Position numbers and translations under genes: made by a program | NCBI GenBank assembly: GCA_963815655.1 | Contig: CAWFHK010000001.1 | Span: 2,108,001 to 2,172,000, forward strand | Direction of reading: 5' to 3' | Length of the DNA stretch: 64,000 nt | Source: JAWOLE01 sp963815655 | GTDB taxonomy: Bacteria > Acidobacteriota > Thermoanaerobaculia > UBA5066 > Gp7-AA6 | Shown here: piece by piece, positions 57,146-64,000 of the stretch | Layout: the number at the start of each line of letters is the position of its first letter | How positions within the stretch are numbered: the first letter of the stretch is position 1 | The notes under the pieces: generated by a model | Seen by the model: only the letters and a program-made list of their open reading frames with translations | What the model was told of the DNA's origin: nothing | The model's database searches: none

Positions 57146-59743
57146 TCAACACTTGTTCAGGAAGAGGAAGCCGCCGGCGTTCTGCCCCGGCGCGAGGGTG
57201 ATCGTGAAGGTCCCGGGGAAGTCGGGCGTCCCCGGATAGGTCTGGGCGAAGCCGGGCGGCAGCTCTTCGGAGAGCACGTAGTCGCCGGCCGGCAGGTTCG
57301 CGTACGAGAAGGTCCCGTCGGCCGCCGACGTCGTCCGGCGGACGACGCCGTGGGCGTCGGTCAACACGATGACGATCCCCTCCAGCGGGCGGTCGAGCCC
57401 GTTGACGACGCCGTTGGCGTCCAGGTCGAGGAACTTCGTGCCGGAAATCGAGCCCGTCCCCGCGGCCACCGCCTGGTTGCCGAAGAGGAACCCGGTCGCG
57501 TTCTGTCCCGCGGCGAGCGTCACGGAGATCGTCCCGGGCGGCGGAGGCGCCGTCTGGACGAAGCCCGGGGGAACGGCCTCGGAGAGAACGTAGATCCCGG
57601 CCGCGAGCCCGGGGAAGGTGAAGGCGCCGGAGGCGTCCGTCGTCGCCGTGAGCGTCGGGCCGGAGGAGCGCTTCAGCTCGATCGTGACGCCGCCGAGCCC
57701 CGGCTCCCCCGCGTCCCGGATGCCGTTGCCGTTGGCGTCGTTGAATTTCGTTCCCGAGACGCTCGCCGGAGCGGCGGCCTGGGCATGGTTGCCGAAGAGG
57801 AATCCCGAGGCGTTCTGGCCGGGCGCGAGGGTGACGCTGAAGGTCCCCGGAGCCGCCGGCGCGGTCTGCGTGAAGCCCGCGGGAACGACCTCCGAAAGCG
57901 TGTACGCGCCCGCGAAATCGGTGAGCGCCGCGAAGAGGAAGGCGCCGGAAGCGTTCGTCGTCGCCGTCGTGACCTGCCCGGCGGGGTCGCGCAGCTCGAT
58001 GACGACGCCCGCGAGCCCCGGTTCTCCGGCGTCCCGGATTCCGTCGCCGTTCACGTCATTGAACTTCGTGCCCGCGATCGAGGCGGAAACCGCCTGGTTC
58101 CCGAACAGGAGGCCGGTGACAGCCTGGTGCCCGAAGTCGAGCTGCGCCGGGATCTCCCTCGTCGCGGGAGCCGTCTGCCGGAAACCGGCGGGAACGGTCT
58201 CGCTGACGAAATACAACCCGAACGGGACACCGCTGAAGGAGAAACTGCCGTCGGCGCCGGTCACCGTGCTCCCAGCGGGCGGCTGGCCGCAGGGAGACGG
58301 GCACGTCGCGAGGCCGATCCCGATTCCCGCGACTCCCGGCTCGCCGAGATCGCGAACCCCGTTTCCGTTCGCGTCGTTGAACTTGATGCCGGAGATCGTG
58401 CCGGTCAGGATCCCGTGAAAGTTGCCGAAGACGTTGTCGATGGAGGATCCGCCGGACGCGAGCGTGACCGGAATGCCGCCGGTCGCCGGCACCGTCTGCG
58501 TGAAGTCCGCGGGAACGACCTCGGTCAGGACGTAGGAGCCGGGCGCGACATCGTTGAAGAGGAAGTTGCCCGACGCGTCGGTGAGCGCCGTGACCGCCGT
58601 CCCCCCGGCGGAGGGCGTCAGGAGGATCGTGACGCCGGCGAGACCGGGCTCGCCCGGATCGCGGGCTCCATTGGCGTTGACGTCCTCGAACTTGAAGCCG
58701 CCGACGGCGTTGGGAAGGAGCCTGTTGCCGAAATCGAGGCCGCCGATGTCCTCCTGGCACACCTCGATGATGTAGGCGCCGCTCCGGGCGAAGACGTGGC
58801 GGGAGAGGTCCCGGTCGGCAGGCCCCGTCCGCGTGTAGCCGAACGGCACGGTCTCGGAAACCCTGTACGCCCCGCTGTCGGTCAGGCCGCAGATGCGGAA
58901 GGCGCCGTCCGGCCCGGTCAGGCCGGTGAGAAGAGTTCCGCTCTCGTTGGCGACGCGGATCTCGACCCCTTCCAGTCCCGCCTCGCCGGAATCCCGCGAG
59001 CCGTTGCCGTTGGCGTCCGCGAATTTCACGCCGGAGACGCAGAAGGTCGGCTCGCAGGACTTCTTGTCCTCGACGCGGAAGCCGACCGCGCGCGAGAGCT
59101 CCGGACGGAAACCGTGGAAGCATCCGGCGCCGCAGATCGAGTCCACGGCGGTCACGCTTCCGTCGAAGTTCTCCGCCGGCGTCAGCCAGGCGACGTAGGC
59201 GGCCTTCCGCGAGCCCGCGTCGTCGAAGGGCGTGAGACCGACCGCGAGCGACCCGAACGCGGTCCTGCCGTCGGTCGCGTGCGTGGAGCCGTCATAGGAA
59301 AAGATCACGCCGCCCTGGACGGTCACCGCCCGCTCGGCGACCGGGTCGGTGGAGAGCAACGCCGTTCCAGACGGGTCCGTCACCTGGAAGTAGTACTTGC
59401 CGTCCGGCAGGTACTGCCCGAAGAGGCACGGAGGACCGACGAGCGGACAACCCGACGTCGTCGAGACGGGGCCGCCGGCGAGAAACACGTCCTGGCGGCG
59501 CCCGAAGACCTGCTTGGGCGAAGCGGGGCTGCCCGCGGCGACCGTCGCGATGGAACCGGAGATCGGCACGGGCGAGGCCTGCGCCCCGCTCTCCGATCTC
59601 CAGGCGATCTCCCGGCCTCGGGTCGCGGAGGGCGGGCGGCTTCCAGAGAGACCGCGGACCTGCTCGCGCGACACCTGCCCGTGTCCGGCGGCGAAGCACA
59701 GAAAGAGCGCACACCCGGCGAACCCGAGACGAGCCGACCTCAT
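57146..59743 (-). CDS. Secreted protein with six SdrD B-like repeats
   Basis: 865 aa with a signal peptide (RLGFAGCALFLCFAAGHGQV). After an N-terminal region of about 270 aa come six repeats of the SdrD/SpaA type, e.g. VSGTKFNDANGNGIRDAGEP and IAGTKFNDVNGDGIRDAGEP, each with a calcium-binding-like DxNxDGxxD box and a GYxLSExxPxGFxQ-like ending. No LPXTG anchor; the protein ends GGFLFLNKC. It is probably a surface or secreted stalk protein. OmpA gene follows directly. Confidence 0.88.
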   Translation of the reverse strand: MRSARLGFAGCALFLCFAAGHGQVSREQVRGLSGSRPPSATRGREIAWRSESGAQASPVPISGSIATVAAGSPASPKQVFGRRQDVFLAGGPVSTTSGCPLVGPPCLFGQYLPDGKYYFQVTDPSGTALLSTDPVAERAVTVQGGVIFSYDGSTHATDGRTAFGSLAVGLTPFDDAGSRKAAYVAWLTPAENFDGSVTAVDSICGAGCFHGFRPELSRAVGFRVEDKKSCEPTFCVSGVKFADANGNGSRDSGEAGLEGVEIRVANESGTLLTGLTGPDGAFRICGLTDSGAYRVSETVPFGYTRTGPADRDLSRHVFARSGAYIIEVCQEDIGGLDFGNRLLPNAVGGFKFEDVNANGARDPGEPGLAGVTILLTPSAGGTAVTALTDASGNFLFNDVAPGSYVLTEVVPADFTQTVPATGGIPVTLASGGSSIDNVFGNFHGILTGTISGIKFNDANGNGVRDLGEPGVAGIGIGLATCPSPCGQPPAGSTVTGADGSFSFSGVPFGLYFVSETVPAGFRQTAPATREIPAQLDFGHQAVTGLLFGNQAVSASIAGTKFNDVNGDGIRDAGEPGLAGVVIELRDPAGQVTTATTNASGAFLFAALTDFAGAYTLSEVVPAGFTQTAPAAPGTFSVTLAPGQNASGFLFGNHAQAAAPASVSGTKFNDANGNGIRDAGEPGLGGVTIELKRSSGPTLTATTDASGAFTFPGLAAGIYVLSEAVPPGFVQTAPPPPGTISVTLAAGQNATGFLFGNQAVAAGTGSISGTKFLDLDANGVVNGLDRPLEGIVIVLTDAHGVVRRTTSAADGTFSYANLPAGDYVLSEELPPGFAQTYPGTPDFPGTFTITLAPGQNAGGFLFLNKC

Positions 59744-59840
59744 GCCTTCTTCCTTCCCTTTAGCCCGTTTCGATCCGAAGTTCGATTCCGGCGGGAGTTA
59801 TGCAATGGGCATGCCTTGCAATCCCTGTCACTGCGGCTCG

Positions 59841-60761
59841 TCATCTGGGAGACGGGCTCCGACGGAGGGCCGCGGCATAGCGAAAGCGCCGGCGGCGTCC
59901 CTCTTCTCCGGGCGTCGTCAGAGCGAGGAGCCAGCGCTCCAAGGCGCCGAGGAAGAGAAACACGCCGGCGGCGCGCGCGGCCCCTCTCCCGTGATGCTTC
60001 TCGACGTAGTGGCGGAGCCCCCTGTGCACCTCTCCGAAGAGCGCGTCGCCCGCCGAGCCTCCGCCCCGATGCATCACGCGCGCGTCCGGCTCGTAGAGGA
60101 TGCCGCGTCCCCGGGCCGAGAGCCGGGCCAGGAGGTCCGTCTCCTCCGCGTAGAGAAAGAAGCTCTCGTCGAATCCTCCCACCTCCTCGAAGGCGGAGCG
60201 CCGCATGAGGAGCGCCGCGCCCTTGAGCGCCGGCACGAGGGCGCGACGCTCATGGTCCTCTCGGGTCTTCGAGTGTCCCCGCAGGAACCCGCGGCCGCGG
60301 GCGAGGGAGGCGAGGCCCGAGCTCTCGCAGAAGATCCGCCACGGCGTCGGGAGCCGCTGGATCGAGGGCTGAAGGCTCCCGTCGGCGTTGACGAGCCGGG
60401 GCCCCGCGACGGCCGCCGCGGGATCGGCGTCCAGAACGCCGACGAGCGTTTCGACCGCTCCGGGACCGACGAGCGCGTCGGAATTGAGAAAGAGGAGGTA
60501 CGGCCGGGACGTCTCCCGGGCTCCGCGGTTGCAGCCGGCGCCGTACCCTCCGTTGCTCGCTTCGACGCAGAGCCGGGCCCGCGGGACCTCGGCCGCGAGG
60601 CGTCCGGCGATCGCGTCGCCGGACGCGTTGTCCACGACGGCAACCTCCGCGCCGGGAGCCGTCTCCACGACCGCTCTCGCGGAGGCGACCGTCTGGTCGG
60701 GAGTGCGATAGTGAACGATGACGGCCGACACCCTCTCCCCTCCAGGCCGGGTGTCCGTCAT
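59841..60761 (-). CDS. Family 2 glycosyltransferase (rhamnosyl-type)
   Basis: 306 aa. VSAVIVHYRTPDQTVASARA, VAVVDNASGDAIAGRLAAEV and LLFLNSDALVGPGAVETLVG (DxD-like) are GT2 signatures; GFDESFFLYAEETDLLARLS holds the acceptor Asp/Glu, as in dTDP-rhamnosyl transferases. It would add a sugar to a surface polysaccharide. Divergent with the ABC transporter operon at 60910. Confidence 0.88.
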   Translation of the reverse strand: MTDTRPGGERVSAVIVHYRTPDQTVASARAVVETAPGAEVAVVDNASGDAIAGRLAAEVPRARLCVEASNGGYGAGCNRGARETSRPYLLFLNSDALVGPGAVETLVGVLDADPAAAVAGPRLVNADGSLQPSIQRLPTPWRIFCESSGLASLARGRGFLRGHSKTREDHERRALVPALKGAALLMRRSAFEEVGGFDESFFLYAEETDLLARLSARGRGILYEPDARVMHRGGGSAGDALFGEVHRGLRHYVEKHHGRGAARAAGVFLFLGALERWLLALTTPGEEGRRRRFRYAAALRRSPSPR

Positions 60762-60909
60762 CGCGCCGCCCCGTCTCGGGCCGGCGGCGCCGGCCCGGCG
60801 GCTCCGCTTCGAATCGGTCGAGGCACGGCGCGAGTCTAGCCCGAACGATTCTCGAACGGCTCCGCGCGATCCGGCCGCCGCGCCGGCGCATGACGATAGA
60901 ATCGAGAGC

Positions 60910-61758
60910 GTGAGGCTGGAAGGAGTCGCGGGCGCCGGGAGCGCTCTTCCCCTCTACGACTCTTCCCGCCGCCCTCCGCGGGTGATCGAAGAAGCCGGGG
61001 CGCTCTGGGCCTACCGGAACCTCGTGGTCGAGATGGCCATCCGGGACATCAAGATCCGATACAAGAGGTCCGTCCTCGGAGTGTTCTGGACGATGCTCGC
61101 GCCGCTGCTGAACATGGTGGCGCTGACGCTCGTCTTCTCGGCCCTCCTGAGGACGCAGATCCAGAACTATCCCGTCTACTACCTGGCCGGATCGCTCTTC
61201 TGGACCTTCTTCTCACAGGTGACCTCGAACGCCGCCTCCCAGACCCGGGACGCCAACGAGATGGCCAAGCGCATCTACATCCCCCGCTCCGTCTTCGTGG
61301 CGTCGGCCGTCGCCGTCGGGCTCGTCAACCTCGCGCTCTCGACCGTGCCCATGCTCCTGCTCCTCCTCGTCATGAGGTTTCCTCTCCACGCGACCTGGGT
61401 CTTCCTGCCCGTCGGCGTGCTGCTGCTCTGCCTCTTCACGGCCGGCACGAGCTTCGTCCTGTTCACGATCGCGTCGCGCTTTTCCGACGTTCGCGAGATG
61501 TACCTCGTGCTCGTGCAGACCTGGTTCTTCCTGACGCCGATCGTCTACCACCCCTCCATCATTCCCGCGCGCTTCCGGCTCGTGCTGTGGTTGAACCCGA
61601 TGTACTACCTGATCCAGACCTTCCGCCGGCCGATCTACGACGGTCTCCTGCCGGAGCCGAGGTTCCTGATTCCCTCCATCGCGATCTCGCTCGCGGCGCT
61701 CGCGTTCGGTTGGATCTACTTCTGCCGCCATGCCGACCAGTACGCCTTCGAGAGCTGA
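60910..61758 (+). CDS. Polysaccharide/polyol-phosphate export ABC permease
   Basis: 282 aa from a GTG. After a cytoplasmic start (RPPRVIEEAGALWAYRNLVV), six membrane helices include IRDIKIRYKRSVLGVFWTML, the family signature of ABC-2 permeases (Wzm/TagG), with PLLNMVALTLVFSALLRTQI. The ATPase gene follows after 7 bp. The pair should export O-antigen or a similar glycan. Confidence 0.93.
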   Translation: MRLEGVAGAGSALPLYDSSRRPPRVIEEAGALWAYRNLVVEMAIRDIKIRYKRSVLGVFWTMLAPLLNMVALTLVFSALLRTQIQNYPVYYLAGSLFWTFFSQVTSNAASQTRDANEMAKRIYIPRSVFVASAVAVGLVNLALSTVPMLLLLLVMRFPLHATWVFLPVGVLLLCLFTAGTSFVLFTIASRFSDVREMYLVLVQTWFFLTPIVYHPSIIPARFRLVLWLNPMYYLIQTFRRPIYDGLLPEPRFLIPSIAISLAALAFGWIYFCRHADQYAFES

Positions 61759-61765
61759 CGGCTCC

Positions 61766-62518
61766 ATGATCCGGCTCGAGAGGGTCGCCCTGCGCTACAG
61801 GATCCCGCGGGAGCGGATCCGGTCCTTCAAGGAGTACGCGATCCGGAAAATCAAGCGACTGGTGGTCTTCGACGAGATCGAAGCGCTGCGCGATTTCGAC
61901 CTGACGGTCCGGCCGGGCGAGACTCTCGGGGTCATCGGCCGCAACGGGGCCGGCAAGTCCACGCTCTTCAAGGTGATCGCGCGCGTGCTCTACCCGACGC
62001 AGGGGCGCGTCGTCGTGGCCGGGAGGATCGCGCCGCTGCTGGAGCTCGGCCTGGGGTTCCACGGCGAGCTGACGGGACGCGAGAACGTCCTGCTCCAGGG
62101 CGCGCTCCTGGGCTTCTCGCGCACGGAGATGCGGCGCCGCCTGCCCGGCATCGTCGCCTGGTCCGAGCTGACCGAGTACATCGACTCGCCGATCCGGGCG
62201 TATTCCTCCGGCATGACCGCGCGGCTCGCGTTCGCCGTCGCGACCGACGTCGAGCCCGACATCCTCCTCGTGGACGAGACCCTCGCGGTCGGCGACGAGC
62301 ACTTCCAGGCGAAATGCCACGACCGGATCGACGCGTTCCGGAAGGCGGGCAAGACCGTGCTCCTGGTCTCGCACGACCTCCGCCAGGTCCGCAAGAACTG
62401 CCGCAGGGTTATCTGGATTCACCGGGGGCATCTCGTCCGCGACGGCGAAGCCGAGCCGGTCACCGCCGCCTACCACTCCTGGTCGCTGACCGGGGCAGCG
62501 GAGCCGCCCGCCCATTGA
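61766..62518 (+). CDS. Polysaccharide export ABC transporter ATP-binding protein
   Basis: 250 aa. GRNGAGKSTLFKVIARVLYP (Walker A), GELTGRENVLLQGALLGFSR, YSSGMTARLAFAVATDVEPD (signature and Walker B DILLVDETLAVGD), VSHDLRQV (H loop). It has TagH/Wzt architecture but lacks the extra carbohydrate-binding domain of Wzt. An earlier in-frame ATG at 61730 overlaps the permease end. It energises the neighbouring permease. Confidence 0.94.
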   Translation: MIRLERVALRYRIPRERIRSFKEYAIRKIKRLVVFDEIEALRDFDLTVRPGETLGVIGRNGAGKSTLFKVIARVLYPTQGRVVVAGRIAPLLELGLGFHGELTGRENVLLQGALLGFSRTEMRRRLPGIVAWSELTEYIDSPIRAYSSGMTARLAFAVATDVEPDILLVDETLAVGDEHFQAKCHDRIDAFRKAGKTVLLVSHDLRQVRKNCRRVIWIHRGHLVRDGEAEPVTAAYHSWSLTGAAEPPAH

Positions 62519-62546
62519 GGTCCGCCTCCGCCGCGGTCCTTCCGGG

Positions 62547-62611
62547 CCAGCCCGGATAATTCACGGACACCCGGCCGAAACACGCGCAACTCGTTGAGAA
62601 ATAGGCTGGGC
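62547..62611. repeat. Dispersed repeat copy 2 with terminal inverted bases
   Basis: CCAGCCCGGATAATTCACGG ACACCCGGCCGAAACA matches 46255-46290. Here the block ends ATAGGCTGGGC, so the outer CCAGCCC/GGGCTGG bases are inverted and could form a hairpin. Confidence 0.7.
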
Positions 62612-62645
62612 TAGAATCCCTTCCGGGCTCCTGGCCCGCCATCCG

Positions 62646-64000
62646 ATGGACAACGAACGACCCCGGGACATCCGTCTGACCGGTATGGCGCGGGAGGTTT
62701 CCGCCGTCGAGGCGCCGCCGGGCCGGGCCCTTCCCCGCGAGAGCGGCCCCACGGAAGGCACGGCGATCCGCGACGGCCGCGGCCAGTGGCCCCTGGAGCC
62801 GCGCGAGCGGGCCCGCCTCGAGGAAGCCGAGCGGGAACTGTCGGAGCTGAAAAGGGAGATCTCGGCGGCCCATGAGGAGCTGGGGCGCGTCCACCGATCC
62901 CGCCTCTGGCGGGCGGCGTCCTTCTATTGGACCGTGCGGCGGGGTTTCCGGCGGCTCTTCGGGTCGGGCGCGCCGGCCTCCGCCGCCGCCCGGACCGCGC
63001 CGCCCTCCTCGCCGGCCGGGATCGCGACCGAGCCGGGCCAACGATTCGATGTCGTCTGCTTCCCGATCATCGACTGGCACTTCCGGTTTCAGCGGCCCCA
63101 GCAGCTGCTCTCCCGTTTCGCGGCCGCGGGCCACCGCGTCTTCTACATCTCTCCCCGGATTCGCTCCACCGGACCCCCGTACGAAACCCGGCCGATTCGC
63201 GACAACGTCCTCGAGGTGTCCCTCCGGGCGCGGGAGCTCGATATCTATACGCAGACACTCGATGAGATTTCCTGCGCGCGCCTCCTCGAGGGGCTCGACG
63301 ATCTGCGCCGCGACTGGGGCGTCGAGGCCGCGGTCTCCTTCGTCCAGCTCCCGTTCTGGTCCGCCGCCGCGTCGGCCGCCCGGGACCGGCTGCACTGGCC
63401 GGTCCTCTACGATTGCATGGACCACCACGCCGGCTTCGCGACGAACCGCCGGGAGATGCTGGAGGAGGAGGACCGCCTCCGGCGGAGCGCCGACCTCGTC
63501 GTGACGTCCTCCGCGTCCCTGGAGAGCGAGGCCCGCCGGTACAACGAGAACGTTCTCCTCGTCCGCAACGCCTGCGACTTCCCGCATTTCGCCGGAAGGG
63601 AGCCGGGACACGCCGCCGCTCCCGTGATCGGCTACTACGGCGCCATCGCGGACTGGTTCGATTCGGACCTCGTGGCCGACCTGGCCGAGCGCCGCCCCGA
63701 CTGGAGGTTCGTCCTCGTCGGCTCGACGTTCTCCGCGGACGTCGACCGCCTCTCGAGGCTTCCCAATGTCGAGCTCGCCGGCGAAGTGCCCTACGCCGAA
63801 GTCCCGAGGTGGCTGGAGCGCTTCGACGTCTCCATCCTTCCGTTCAAGCGCGTTCCCCTGACCGAAGCGACGAACCCGGTCAAGGCCTACGAGATCCTGG
63901 CCGCCGGCAAGCCGCTCGTCAGCGTTCCGCTCCCCGAGATGACGGCGCTGGCTCCCCTCGTCCGCATGGCCTCCAATCCGGAGGAGTTCGAGAGGGAGAT
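62646..64000 (+). CDS. Glycosyltransferase, GT4-like (N-terminal part, runs off window)
   Basis: An open frame without a stop to the end of the window (about 451 codons). A basic/acidic coiled-coil-like start (ELSELKREISAAHEELGRVH) is followed by RFDVVCFPIIDWHFRFQRPQ QLLSRFAAAGHRVFYISPRI, the N-terminal Rossmann fold of GT4-like transferases. Later segments are VIGYYGAIADWFDSDLVADL and RFVLVGSTFSADVDRLSRLP, with EATNPVKAYEILAAGKPLVS as the nucleotide-sugar EX7E region. It belongs with the ABC exporter and GT2 genes in a glycan cluster. The C-terminus is not seen. Confidence 0.85.
   Translation, partial: MDNERPRDIRLTGMAREVSAVEAPPGRALPRESGPTEGTAIRDGRGQWPLEPRERARLEEAERELSELKREISAAHEELGRVHRSRLWRAASFYWTVRRGFRRLFGSGAPASAAARTAPPSSPAGIATEPGQRFDVVCFPIIDWHFRFQRPQQLLSRFAAAGHRVFYISPRIRSTGPPYETRPIRDNVLEVSLRARELDIYTQTLDEISCARLLEGLDDLRRDWGVEAAVSFVQLPFWSAAASAARDRLHWPVLYDCMDHHAGFATNRREMLEEEDRLRRSADLVVTSSASLESEARRYNENVLLVRNACDFPHFAGREPGHAAAPVIGYYGAIADWFDSDLVADLAERRPDWRFVLVGSTFSADVDRLSRLPNVELAGEVPYAEVPRWLERFDVSILPFKRVPLTEATNPVKAYEILAAGKPLVSVPLPEMTALAPLVRMASNPEEFERE

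Noticed and set aside
57059..60208. A 1049-codon plus-strand frame opposite the SdrD-like gene
   Set aside because: Antisense of the repeats; no start context and no family resemblance.

Overview
The window is GC-rich, densely packed chromosomal DNA, probably from an Acidobacteriota-like bacterium (inference; no rRNA is present). The clues are a Ser/Thr kinase fused to TPRs, secreted M1 and M28 peptidases, a fused E2/E1 oxoglutarate dehydrogenase, DUF4386 and DUF2891 proteins, SdrD-like and OmpA-like envelope proteins, and many dispersed intergenic repeats. Most of the gene content is ordinary housekeeping and accessory metabolism. The unusual material is small mobile or repetitive DNA.

Layout. 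0-12.9 kb: a GIY-YIG fragment, tRNA-Leu, an M1-like peptidase, the kinase-TPR protein, and a divergent pair (dipeptide epimerase / NlpC-P60 fused to a serine beta-lactamase-like domain) that looks like a murein-peptide recycling unit. 12.9-24 kb: an accessory zone with lower coding density. It holds IS110 remnants in opposite orientations, a secreted protein with a near-perfect internal 520-bp duplication, a broken AAA+ ATPase, a possible group II intron-like RNA, a broken REP-associated tyrosine transposase (RAYT) with its terminal inverted repeats, and a BrnT toxin fused in frame to its BrnA antitoxin. 24-31.5 kb: kgd-type oxoglutarate dehydrogenase, an M28 peptidase coupled to a DUF2891 protein, a RelE/ParE-type toxin with antitoxin, and TerB. 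Short palindromic repeats lie inside the reading frames of kgd and the DUF2891 gene.

31.5-41 kb: DinB, DedA, QueF, a D-amino-acid aminotransferase and a run of leftward metabolic genes (thiolase, glutamine amidotransferase-like peptidase, MBL hydrolase, enoyl-CoA hydratase). A family of inverted heptamer arrays (consensus GGTGTCA) is scattered through this run, and one copy encloses a four-helix-bundle (23S rRNA intervening-sequence type) gene. A compact two-component system and a Cu/Zn superoxide dismutase follow. 41-49 kb: PLP decarboxylase, TPR membrane protein, MscL, DinB, cupin, ferritin-like and RRM proteins, and a complete DDE insertion sequence. 49-56 kb: a three-gene molybdenum hydroxylase of the 4-hydroxybenzoyl-CoA reductase type, then enoyl-CoA hydratase coupled to an aldo/keto reductase, and YdeI. 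56-64 kb: OmpA and SdrD-like envelope genes, and a polysaccharide export/glycosyltransferase cluster that runs off the right edge.

The best candidate for something undescribed is the heptamer-array family around the four-helix-bundle gene (38141-38682). The gene-less hairpins nearby share its arms and look like internally deleted derivatives, as MITEs are to a parent transposon. Several other arrays with different sequences share the same inverted heptad architecture.
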